A DNA stretch of 8,166 nucleotides from Rhodobiaceae bacterium (GTDB lineage: Bacteria > Pseudomonadota > Alphaproteobacteria > Micropepsales > Micropepsaceae): assembly GCA_009885515.1 (NCBI GenBank), contig VFKO01000440.1, forward strand, positions 1-8,166, in the 5' to 3' direction. A program made the translations under genes and the position numbers. How positions within the stretch are numbered: the stretch's first letter is position 1; every line of letters starts with the position of its first letter. This document shows positions 1-6,698 of the stretch, in pieces. The notes beneath the pieces were generated by a model. The model was given only the letters and a program-made list of their open reading frames with translations, had not been told where the DNA came from and did no database searches.

Positions 1-2802
1 GAACGGAAAGCAAACGGCGTTGTTGTTGCTGTGAAAGCGCCGGTCAAGCTTGCAGACAAGTCGGTTTGGCATTTTACGGCTTCAGCGCGGTACGCGAATG
101 GGAATGACAGCATTGCGTTGGAAGCGGCATTCAAGCCCGTGCGGTTAAGTGTACTGGCGAAAAGCGGAACCGGTCTGAAGGCTCTCAGCGGGTTTAACAT
201 CCCCGTGCAAGGCAACGCCGACTGCGGATTTGGCATTGCCGGTAAACTTGGGCGATGCAAATTTTGGCTCAATGCAGGTACGGGGTCATTGCAACTTCCG
301 GCACTGAAGCAAGACCCCGTCCATCTCAAAGAGGCCGCACTGACGGTAGAAGTCGACTTTGCCTCACAGAGCTATGCCATCGAAGAGATGACATGGAAAG
401 GCAAGACAATCCGGGGTTTGGTTTCGGGCACTGGGGCATTCGCTTTCGCGCCGGATGGAGCGCTTGCGTCCTTGTCGGCGGATTGGACTGCGGAAAATAT
501 TTCGATTGACGCGCCCAATGTGTTTGAGGGTGGATTGGCTTTAGAAAGCGCCCGGTTCAAAGGTGTGTTCGATGCAGCCCAGAAAAGCCTGACGATTGAG
601 CAAATTCTGGCTCGCCGCGGGCCATTCGAAATCAACTTGGCAGGCAGTCTCCAGGATCACCCGGTTTCCATGGGTGTGATCCTCAACGGGCAAATCAAGG
701 ATTTATCCTTTGCCAACTTGAAACGGCTTTGGCCGGCTGGTGCTGCACCGGGCGCGCGCGATTGGATTGCTGTGAACGTTCGCGAAGGCGCAATCAAGTC
801 GGCGCGGGTCGCTGTCAATCTGGCACCCGGCGCGATTGTTGGCGAGCGGATACCCGACGAAATGATGAATGTCGGGCTGACACTTGAGGGCATGCGCGTC
901 ACCTATTTGTCAGGACTTCCGGATCTCACGAGAGTTTCCGGAACGGCGGTTCTTTCCGGCGACACATTCAAAGCCAGCATGACAGGTGGCGCGATCGGGG
1001 CGGTCCAGCTCAAACAGGGCTCAGTCGTCATCAACGAGCTGCACAAGCACGGGACGATAGGTGTTGTGAGCGGTGACATTGCGGGGCCGACGCGTGATAT
1101 TCTGTTGTTGCTGGATCAGCCGCGCCTAAAGTATCCGTCACGTTACGGCATTGATGCCTCAATGGCTGGCGGAAGCACGGATGCCAGGTTTTCATTCTCT
1201 ATTCCGATGCTCAAGGATTTGAGCGCCGACAATATCGGGATCGATGTCGGTGCCGAATTGAGAGACGTAAAACTTCCGATTAACAGTCAGTTCGGACTTA
1301 CCGGCGGAAAATTTTCCATCAAGCTCAATGGGAAAGGCATGAAGGCGTTGGGGGCCGTGCAAATCAACGGTGCTTCGGTCGGCTTTATTTGGGCGGAAGA
1401 CTTTACCGGAACCGCGAAGAATGGAACGCGCATTGATGTGACAGCAACCCTTACTCAAGCGCAGCGTTCATTGTTCGGTCTGAACCTTGAGCCGTATTGG
1501 GAAGGGCGCGCGGGGCTTGTCGCGACATTTACTGGCGGCCAAGGAAAGGTTGAACACGCCACGCTTGAAGCTAATCTGACGGGCTCCCGCCTGTCCATTC
1601 CTGCCTTGAATTGGGCGAAACCAGAGGACGCAAGCGCAACCCTGCGGGCCGCCATCGCATTCAAGCCCGACAAGTCGATCGAGATTTCGAGTATCGATGC
1701 CACGGGACAAAGCTTCAAGGCGCAAGGGCGGCTGGTGTTGCGTGGTGGGAAGTTGAGGAATGCGGAATTTAGAAAGCTGCAACTCGGCCCGCGCAACGAT
1801 TTTGCGCTCGACTATCGCATGACACCGGACAACGCGACTTCCGTCGACATCAAAGGCCGTGTCATGGATGCGGGCGGACTGCTGGATAACGGGGACGGGC
1901 CGGAGCCCGGGGATAAGAAGAAAGAGTTGAAATTTCCCTTGGCGATTAAGGCTGAAGTCGATACGGCTCATCTGCAGGGCGGCGTATCATACAGTTCATT
2001 GAAGTTTGCATATGCGGATGATGGATCGCATTTGACGCAGTTCAAGCTGGACGCTTCTGCGCAAGGCGCGAATGTGCGGGGAGAGTTGATCACGGCGGCT
2101 GATGGTGCACGTAACTTGAAAGTTCAGACGAGTGATGCAGGCCGGTTTGTACGGGGCGTGACCGGATTCCGCAGTTTGATTGGGGGACAGCTTTCATTGG
2201 CGGTTGAGCTTACCCCGCTCAGTAACAGAGTGTCGCCGGAAGGTGCGTTTGATGGGGTGTTGAAAATTGAAGATTTTAAAATTGTTGATCAACCATTCTT
2301 TGCACGGCTGCTTTCAGCGGGATCTTTTACCGGGCTTGACGATCTGCTCGGAGGTGAAGGCATCACGTTCACAAAGCTGGAGCAGGTGGTCCATGGCAGG
2401 GGCGATGTAATCACTTTGGCCGATGGCCGCGCGGCTGGACCATCAATTGGTTTAACAACGCAGGGCACCTATAACCGCGCCAGTGAGCGGATCGATTTGA
2501 ATGGTACAATCGTGCCGCTCTATGGATTGAACTCGATTTTTGAAGACATTCCTTTGGTCAGCGACATTTTGGGGTCGAAAAATGGCGAAGGGATATTTGC
2601 AGTGACCTATGCCGTAAAGGGACCGGTGGACGAACTCAAAGTGGCGGTGAACCCTATATCCGTTCTCGCGCCTGGATTTTTGCGTAAGATTTTTCAGATG
2701 GGTTCTGCGCCGCAGGCTGCCGCGCCCATGCCTTTGCCGATGCCGCAGCAAAAACTCGTTCCGCAAGAAAGCTTGCAGCAACCGCTGCCCAAAGCGAATT
2801 GA
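1..2802 (+). CDS. AsmA/YhdP-like (DUF3971-type) envelope protein, C-terminal part
   Basis: The reading frame is open from base 1, so this is the C-terminal 933 residues of a longer protein; the GTG at 31 is not a credible start. The N-terminal membrane anchor expected for the family is off the window. What is seen: long stretches of alternating hydrophobic/polar residues with many Gly and Asn (beta-rich repeats); a 'LKRLWPAGAAPGARDWI' block near nt 718-768 that matches the YhdP/DUF3971 central signature (WP, then APGAR.W); and a C-terminal block from about nt 2295 to 2690 with 'ARLLSAGSFTGLDDLLGGEG', 'GTIVPLYGLNSIF' and 'NPISVLAPGFLRKIF', typical of AsmA-like C-terminal domains in Alphaproteobacteria. 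The last ~35 residues are a Pro/Gln/Ala-rich tail. Known for the family: AsmA-like proteins such as YhdP and TamB are inner-membrane-anchored periplasmic proteins with a hydrophobic groove, implicated in lipid transport to the outer membrane. That role is inferred here from family only. The gene converges on tyrS. Confidence 0.87.
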   Translation, partial: ERKANGVVVAVKAPVKLADKSVWHFTASARYANGNDSIALEAAFKPVRLSVLAKSGTGLKALSGFNIPVQGNADCGFGIAGKLGRCKFWLNAGTGSLQLPALKQDPVHLKEAALTVEVDFASQSYAIEEMTWKGKTIRGLVSGTGAFAFAPDGALASLSADWTAENISIDAPNVFEGGLALESARFKGVFDAAQKSLTIEQILARRGPFEINLAGSLQDHPVSMGVILNGQIKDLSFANLKRLWPAGAAPGARDWIAVNVREGAIKSARVAVNLAPGAIVGERIPDEMMNVGLTLEGMRVTYLSGLPDLTRVSGTAVLSGDTFKASMTGGAIGAVQLKQGSVVINELHKHGTIGVVSGDIAGPTRDILLLLDQPRLKYPSRYGIDASMAGGSTDARFSFSIPMLKDLSADNIGIDVGAELRDVKLPINSQFGLTGGKFSIKLNGKGMKALGAVQINGASVGFIWAEDFTGTAKNGTRIDVTATLTQAQRSLFGLNLEPYWEGRAGLVATFTGGQGKVEHATLEANLTGSRLSIPALNWAKPEDASATLRAAIAFKPDKSIEISSIDATGQSFKAQGRLVLRGGKLRNAEFRKLQLGPRNDFALDYRMTPDNATSVDIKGRVMDAGGLLDNGDGPEPGDKKKELKFPLAIKAEVDTAHLQGGVSYSSLKFAYADDGSHLTQFKLDASAQGANVRGELITAADGARNLKVQTSDAGRFVRGVTGFRSLIGGQLSLAVELTPLSNRVSPEGAFDGVLKIEDFKIVDQPFFARLLSAGSFTGLDDLLGGEGITFTKLEQVVHGRGDVITLADGRAAGPSIGLTTQGTYNRASERIDLNGTIVPLYGLNSIFEDIPLVSDILGSKNGEGIFAVTYAVKGPVDELKVAVNPISVLAPGFLRKIFQMGSAPQAAAPMPLPMPQQKLVPQESLQQPLPKAN

Positions 2803-2810
2803 GTTTGCCC

Positions 2811-4061
2811 TCAGACCGGACGCAGCAGAACGTGTTTCTTCCGGCCGAGAGAAAGTTTGACGGCACCATCGCGCAGATGCTCTCCGGTCAGAACAAGTTT
2901 TTCATCTGTGGCGGGTTCATCATTGATACGCAATCCGCCGCCGGCGATTTGACGCCGGGCGTCACCATTTGAAGATGTCAGTCCCGCACGGGTAAAGGCC
3001 GCCAGGATGCCAAGACCGGCCCTCCATTCCGCTTTCGGCACTTCCAGTGTCGGAAGGTTTGCAGACACGCCACCGCCTTCGAAGGTTTGGCGTGCGGCCT
3101 CGGCGGCCCGTTCAGCCTCGGCGCTACCGTGGCAGAGAGCGGTCGCCTCGTTAGCGAGTATTTTTTTGCTTTCGTTCAGTTCAGAACCCTGGAGTGATTC
3201 CAGCCGTGCAATTTCGGCAAGCGGCAGATCAGTGAAGATGCGCATGAAGCGTCCAACGTCGGCGTCTTCGACGTTGCGCCAGTATTGCCAATAGTCGTAC
3301 GGCGAGAGCATGTCTGCGGAAAGCCATACGGCTCCCGCTGCGGATTTGCCCATTTTGGCGCCGGAAGATGTGGTGATCAGCGGTGAAGTCAATCCAAACA
3401 GTTCGACATTGTCGGTGCGTCGCGCAAGGTCGATGCCTGAGACTATGTTGCCCCATTGATCCGACCCACCCATCTGCAGGCGGCAGCCGTGTCTGCGGAA
3501 CAGTTCGACGAAATCATAAGCCTGAAGAATCATGTAATTGAATTCAAGGAACGAGAGCGGCTGCTCACGGTCAAGCCGGAGTTTGACGCTATCCATGGTG
3601 ATCATGCGGTTGATGGAGAAATGCCGCCCGATCTCTCGCAGGAAGGGGATGTAGGGCAGCTTGTCGAGCCAATCGGCATTGTCGACCATGATGGCATCGC
3701 TGGGGCCGTCGCCAAACTTGAGGAAGCGCCGGAAGATTTCCTTGAACCGCTCTTTATGGACTTCAATTTTTTCGTCGGTGAGGAGTTGGCGTGTTTCATC
3801 TTTGCCGGACGGATCGCCAATCTTTGTGGTGCCGCCACCGACTACGACGATGGGCTTGTGACCGCCCCGCTGAAGAATGCGCAGCCGCATGATCTGGGTT
3901 AGATTCCCAATGTGCATGCTGGCGGCCGTGCAATCAAAGCCGATATACGCCGGCACATGCTCTTTGGCCATCAGCGCATCAAGGCCATCGGCATTGGTGC
4001 ATTGATGCAAGTGGCCGCGCGCGGCAAACTCAGTCAGAAATTCGGAGCGGAATGCGCTCAT
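2811..4061 (-). CDS. tyrS: Tyrosyl-tRNA synthetase (TyrRS)
   Basis: Charges tRNA-Tyr with tyrosine in the cytoplasm (class I aminoacyl-tRNA synthetase). The product is 416 residues, normal for bacterial TyrRS. Seen in order: 'AYIGFDCTAASMHIGN' at residues 38-53, holding the HIGH-type motif as HIGN; 'GGGTTKIGDPSGK' at 75-87; the tyrosine pocket 'YMILQAYDF' at 176-184; 'QMGGSDQWGN' at 196-205; the KMSKS-type loop as KMGKS at 236-240; and a C-terminal S4-like RNA-binding region from about residue 350 ('GDARRQIAGGGLRIND'). The frame could begin three codons earlier at a TTG (4070), but that codon is only 3 nt from the AAAGG upstream of it. The ATG at 4061 lies 12 nt from the same AAAGG and gives the family-typical 'MSAF' N-terminus, so I chose it. 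The gene lies 42 bp downstream of the hydrolase gene on the same strand and is probably co-transcribed with it. Confidence 0.97.
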   Translation of the reverse strand: MSAFRSEFLTEFAARGHLHQCTNADGLDALMAKEHVPAYIGFDCTAASMHIGNLTQIMRLRILQRGGHKPIVVVGGGTTKIGDPSGKDETRQLLTDEKIEVHKERFKEIFRRFLKFGDGPSDAIMVDNADWLDKLPYIPFLREIGRHFSINRMITMDSVKLRLDREQPLSFLEFNYMILQAYDFVELFRRHGCRLQMGGSDQWGNIVSGIDLARRTDNVELFGLTSPLITTSSGAKMGKSAAGAVWLSADMLSPYDYWQYWRNVEDADVGRFMRIFTDLPLAEIARLESLQGSELNESKKILANEATALCHGSAEAERAAEAARQTFEGGGVSANLPTLEVPKAEWRAGLGILAAFTRAGLTSSNGDARRQIAGGGLRINDEPATDEKLVLTGEHLRDGAVKLSLGRKKHVLLRPV

Positions 4062-4103
4062 CGTCTGCAAAAACCTTTGTCGGAGCGAATGATTGAGCCC
4101 GGT

Positions 4104-4769
4104 TTAAGGCGATAAGGGTTCTTCCACTGGCGGCATACGCATATCAAGATAGTCTTCTACGGTGCGGACCAGGTCAGGGACGTGATTCTCAAATAGATGG
4201 TTTGCGCCCTCAGCTTTTACCTGTGTAATTTTAATTCCGCGTTGGGCACTGAGACGATCAACCAATTTTTGTACGTCTGCTTCCGGTGAGACAGTGTCAT
4301 TGCGGCCATGCAAAATAAGTCCAGATGCGGGGCACGGTGCTAAAAATGTGAAGTCGTAGAAGTTTGCCGGCGGGGAGATAGAGATGAATGCATGAATTTC
4401 CGGCCGGCGCATAAGAAGCTGCATGCCGATCCAAGCGCCGAATGATACGCCGGCAATCCAGCAGGTTTGCGCCCCTGGGTTCATCATTTGCAGCCAGTCT
4501 AATGCCGCCGCGGCGTCCGATAATTCTCCAACACCGGCGTCATACGTGCCCTGGCTACGGCCGACGCCGCGAAAATTGAAACGCAGCACCGAACAACCGC
4601 GACGGTGGAAGCTGTAGAACAGCTCGTAGGGAATCGGATGGTTCATCGTTCCCACGGCTTGCTTCGGGTGGGGGTGCAGAACCAAGGCAATGGGCGCCGA
4701 TTTGTGTTTTTGATGCTGGTATTTGCCTTCGAGGCGCCCACTCGGACCGGTAAAAATCACATCAGGCAT
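4104..4769 (-). CDS. Small alpha/beta-fold hydrolase (HPHP-type, COG2945-like)
   Basis: A 221-residue cytoplasmic protein with no signal peptide or membrane segment. Seen: 'LHPHPKQAVGTMNHPI' at 31-46, the HPHP...GTM signature of this hydrolase group; 'RFNFRGVGRSQG' at 63-74; the nucleophile elbow 'GVSFG' at 107-111 with Ser109; 'HGRNDTVSP' at 154-162 with the probable acid Asp158; and 'GANHLFENH' at 188-196 with the probable catalytic His191. The Ser-Asp-His triad is therefore complete, so an active serine hydrolase is likely. The substrate is unknown, and family members are mostly called 'predicted alpha/beta superfamily hydrolase'. The ATG at 4769 is preceded by a GAGG about 12 nt away. The gene heads the minus-strand unit with tyrS and is divergent from the Fe-S operon. 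As I recall, this hydrolase type often sits beside suf genes in Alphaproteobacteria, but a functional link is unproven. Confidence 0.88.
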   Translation of the reverse strand: MPDVIFTGPSGRLEGKYQHQKHKSAPIALVLHPHPKQAVGTMNHPIPYELFYSFHRRGCSVLRFNFRGVGRSQGTYDAGVGELSDAAAALDWLQMMNPGAQTCWIAGVSFGAWIGMQLLMRRPEIHAFISISPPANFYDFTFLAPCPASGLILHGRNDTVSPEADVQKLVDRLSAQRGIKITQVKAEGANHLFENHVPDLVRTVEDYLDMRMPPVEEPLSP

Positions 4770-4895
4770 GCGGGATATTTACCTCGTTTGGTACGATTTG
4801 TTGAGTGCTAAAGTAGGGCAAGTTTTGACTGGACTATCTCGCAATTCATTTATTTTCCAATGGGTTATTACTTTCGACGGGTTGGCATCTATGTA

Positions 4896-4920
4896 ATACT
4901 TGACCTGCACACTCGGGAAA
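4896..4920 (+). promoter_or_regulatory. Predicted IscR type 1-like operator
   Basis: The 25-bp segment begins ATACTTGAC and ends with CTCGGGAAA. The left arm matches all nine positions of the left arm of the E. coli type 1 IscR consensus as I recall it (ATASYYGAC). The right arm matches TC-R-R-S around 4913-4917. Pairing the arms places the dyad centre at 4908, the same centre that the 25-bp consensus predicts. The box covers the -35 of the operon promoter and lies 118 bp upstream of the gene for the IscR-like regulator, so autorepression is the natural reading. The central and outermost right positions deviate, and binding is inferred, not shown. Confidence 0.6.
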
Positions 4921-4928
4921 TATATATC
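4900..4928 (+). promoter_or_regulatory. Sigma-70-like promoter of the iscR-suf operon
   Basis: TTGACC (4900-4905) matches five of six bases of the -35 consensus. It is followed after exactly 17 bp by TATATC (4923-4928), a fair -10, within a TATATATC run. Transcription would begin near 4935, giving a leader of about 100 nt before the regulator ATG at 5038. It is the best promoter match in the intergenic region, and its -35 lies inside the predicted IscR box, as expected for an autorepressed promoter. Confidence 0.65.
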
Positions 4929-4949
4929 GCCATTGTGATAGATGTCGGG

Positions 4950-4970
4950 CGGACTTGTAACACGGGTCCG
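4950..4970 (+). repeat. Inverted repeat in the operon leader
   Basis: CGGAC (4950-4954) and GTCCG (4966-4970) form a perfect 5-bp inverted repeat around an 11-nt loop, inside the predicted 5' leader of the regulator mRNA. It could be a small hairpin. There is no U-tract, so it is not a terminator. It may be chance. Confidence 0.3.
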
Positions 4971-5025
4971 GGGCTGAGAATCAAGAAAATCCGCTGTGCC
5001 GACTGCGCCCAATGCGCCCTGTTTT

Positions 5026-5030
5026 GGAGG
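5026..5030 (+). promoter_or_regulatory. Ribosome binding site deciding the iscR start
   Basis: GGAGG lies 7 nt before the ATG at 5038 and only 1 nt before the in-frame ATG at 5032. The upstream GTG at 4996 lies before this site. This selects 5038, giving the family-typical N-terminus 'MNLSTKGRYAV'. Confidence 0.85.
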
Positions 5031-5037
5031 TATGCCC

Positions 5038-5517
5038 ATGAATCTGAGTACGAAGGGCCGTTATGCTGTGATGGCCATGGTGGACTTGGCGCGGAACGAG
5101 GCCGACAGACCCGTGGCGCTCAATGAGATTGCTGCCCGACAGGAAATTTCATTGTCCTATCTGGAGCAACTTTTTGCTGGCTTGCGACGGGGCGGTTTGG
5201 TGGTGAGTGCGCGTGGACCGGGTGGGGGCTACCGATTGGCGCATCCGGCAACTGAGACCCGCATTTTCGACATCATGGTAGCGGTCGATGAGCCGCTCAA
5301 AGCGACCCGCTGTGATCTGGCGTCACCGCGCGGGTGTACCGGGCAGCAAGGACGCTGTGTAACGCATGATCTGTGGGAGGAACTTGGGCGGCAGATCCAC
5401 ATTTTCTTGAGCTCGGTGACTCTTGCCGATGTGGTCAACAAGCGGGTCTTGGGGATGAGCCGTCCTGTCGGTGCGCATGGACCCGAATTGCAGCACCATC
5501 AACCGGCTGCGGAGTGA
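5038..5517 (+). CDS. iscR: Rrf2-family Fe-S cluster regulator, IscR-like
   Basis: A DNA-binding repressor of 159 residues that, by family, senses Fe-S cluster status and controls cluster-assembly genes. Seen: 'MNLSTKGRYAVMAMVDLA' at 1-18; the winged-helix region with recognition helix 'EISLSYLEQLFAGLRRGGLV' at 36-55; the wing 'SARGPGGGYRLA' at 57-68; and a cluster-ligand region with Cys92, Cys100, Cys107 and His110. These correspond to E. coli IscR C92, C98, C104 and H107, but with wider spacing (seven and six residues between cysteines instead of five and five). The tail after residue 140 is short and His/Pro-containing, shorter than in E. coli. It is the first gene of the operon, behind an IscR-like box, and its stop lies 11 bp before the desulfurase ATG. 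I use iscR for the IscR-like class; a different Rrf2 subgroup with similar ligands is possible. Confidence 0.88.
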   Translation: MNLSTKGRYAVMAMVDLARNEADRPVALNEIAARQEISLSYLEQLFAGLRRGGLVVSARGPGGGYRLAHPATETRIFDIMVAVDEPLKATRCDLASPRGCTGQQGRCVTHDLWEELGRQIHIFLSSVTLADVVNKRVLGMSRPVGAHGPELQHHQPAAE

Positions 5518-5528
5518 ATAGCGTGGTG

Positions 5529-6686
5529 ATGCGTTCCTATCTTGATTACAACGCGACCGCTCCGCTGAGACCAGAGGCGAAGACAGCGATGTTGGCGGCT
5601 TTGGATGCGTGCGGGAATGCGTCATCCATACATGCTGAAGGGCGGCAGGCGAGGTCGATCATTGATGGCGCGCGGCGGGATGTTGCAAGTCTGGTTGGGG
5701 TTGGTGCCGACAATGTCATTTTCACCAGCGGTGGCACTGAAGCGAATGCACTGGCGCTTTTGGGTTCCATCGATGAGGCCGCAAAATCGGGCGCACGCAT
5801 TTCGCGATTGATCATCTCGGCGATCGAGCACGAGTCTGTGCGTGCCAATGCGGCGTTCTGCGAAGAGACGAAACCGGGCTTGCGGGTGGCAGTGTGTCCG
5901 GTGACTGCGCAGGGGCAAGTCGATCTTGAGGCACTGCGCAGGCTGTTGATGGAGGGCAAAGGCCGGGCTCTCGTTTCCGTGATGGCTGTCAACAATGAGA
6001 CAGGTGTGGTTCAGCCGATTAAGGGCGCGGTGGCATTGTCGCGCGCGCATGGTGCGCTGGTGCACTGTGACGCTGTCCAAGCTGCGGGCCGTACGCCGAT
6101 CAGTTTTGATCACTGGGATGTTGATTATCTGAGCCTGAGTGCCCACAAAATCGGTGGACCACAGGGAGCAGGCGCGCTTGTTGTGCGCAATGGCGTTCCG
6201 CTTGCATCGCAGATGAGGGGCGGCAGTCAGGAATTTGGCCGCCGCGCGGGCACTGAAAACGTCGCGGGGCTTGCAGGATTTGGAGCGGCGGCGAAAGCAG
6301 CAGCGGCTGAACTGGCGTCGGTAAAGGCTTGGGCTGCAAGGCGCGACAGTATGGAGCGCCGGTTGCGCGAGGCAGGGGCAGTCGTGTTCGGTGGCGAGGT
6401 CGAGCGTGTCGCGAACACGGTTTGCGTGGCAGTGTCGGGCATATCTGCCGCGACGATGGTGATCGCCCTTGATCTTGATGGGTTTGCAGTGAGTGCAGGT
6501 TCTGCCTGCTCTTCAGGAAAAGTCAGTCAGAGTCATGCATTGGCTGCGATGGGTGTTGATCCTGAGTTGGCGGCCTGCGCGATACGGATCAGTTTTGGTT
6601 GGCATACAGGTGATGAAGAATTGACGGCGTTTGCCGAGGCGTGGGCGCGCATTGTCAGTCGCGCACGGTCTCGTGTGGCGGCTTGA
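5529..6686 (+). CDS. Cysteine desulfurase, group I (NifS/IscS type)
   Basis: A PLP enzyme that removes sulfur from L-cysteine as an enzyme persulfide for Fe-S cluster assembly. It has 385 residues. Seen: 'SYLDYNATAPLRPEA' at 3-17; 'FTSGGTEANA' at 65-74; His101 in 'IEHESV'; Asn156 in 'VNNETG'; Asp181 and Gln184 in 'CDAVQAAG' (PLP ring contacts); the PLP lysine Lys207 in 'SLSAHKIGGPQGAGAL'; and the active-site Cys327 in 'SAGSACSSGK'. The SGSAC-type loop places it in group I (NifS/IscS) rather than group II (SufS, RxGHHC), although it directly precedes sufB. I therefore give no sufS or iscS symbol. Three adjacent in-frame starts, GTG 5523, GTG 5526 and ATG 5529, follow a GGAG at 5511-5514. I chose ATG, but GTG 5523 has the better spacing (8 nt) and would add two residues. 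Confidence 0.93.
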   Translation: MRSYLDYNATAPLRPEAKTAMLAALDACGNASSIHAEGRQARSIIDGARRDVASLVGVGADNVIFTSGGTEANALALLGSIDEAAKSGARISRLIISAIEHESVRANAAFCEETKPGLRVAVCPVTAQGQVDLEALRRLLMEGKGRALVSVMAVNNETGVVQPIKGAVALSRAHGALVHCDAVQAAGRTPISFDHWDVDYLSLSAHKIGGPQGAGALVVRNGVPLASQMRGGSQEFGRRAGTENVAGLAGFGAAAKAAAAELASVKAWAARRDSMERRLREAGAVVFGGEVERVANTVCVAVSGISAATMVIALDLDGFAVSAGSACSSGKVSQSHALAAMGVDPELAACAIRISFGWHTGDEELTAFAEAWARIVSRARSRVAA

Positions 6687-6689
6687 GGA
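6685..6689 (+). promoter_or_regulatory. Ribosome binding site of sufB
   Basis: GAGGA overlaps the stop codon of the desulfurase gene (TGA 6684-6686) and lies 9 nt before the sufB ATG. Ribosomes terminating on the upstream gene would uncover it, which suggests translational coupling. Confidence 0.75.
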
Positions 6690-6698
6690 CATAGACTG

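Larger units (their letters stand above)
4770..5037. other. Divergent intergenic region (hydrolase/tyrS versus Fe-S operon)
   Basis: This 268-bp region separates the divergent hydrolase and regulator genes and is A+T-richer than the flanking genes in its left two thirds. The plus strand carries a strong promoter candidate and an IscR-like palindrome (separate entries). A weaker second plus-strand pair, TTGTGA (4933-4938) and TGTAAC (4956-4961) with a 17-bp spacer, also exists. I see no convincing -35/-10 pair for the minus-strand genes; TTGGAA (4860-4855) with a poor -10 18 bp further on is the best I could find. No small ORF with a plausible ribosome binding site is evident. Confidence 0.7.

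Noticed and set aside
1468..1971. Long minus-strand open frame (167 codons) inside the AsmA-like gene
   Set aside because: It lies wholly antisense to a well-supported gene, has no recognisable motif, and its composition looks like a shadow of the coding strand.
2781..2815. Terminator between the convergent AsmA-like and tyrS genes (GCCCAAA...TTTGCCC)
   Set aside because: The two segments look related but are not reverse complements (the partner would have to be TTTGGGC), so no stable hairpin forms.
4062..4070. TTG start for tyrS three codons upstream of the ATG
   Set aside because: It lies only 3 nt from the AAAGG and adds residues not typical of the family N-terminus.
4808..4836. Possible second IscR-like site upstream of the hydrolase (ATAGTCCAGTC...CTTGCCCTAC on the minus strand)
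   Set aside because: Only about 15 of 25 positions fit the degenerate type 1 consensus, the arms do not pair, and the type 2 pattern does not fit either.
4860..5126. Plus-strand open frame crossing the promoter and the iscR start
   Set aside because: It begins upstream of the predicted promoter and overlaps iscR in another frame, with no family resemblance; it is chance.
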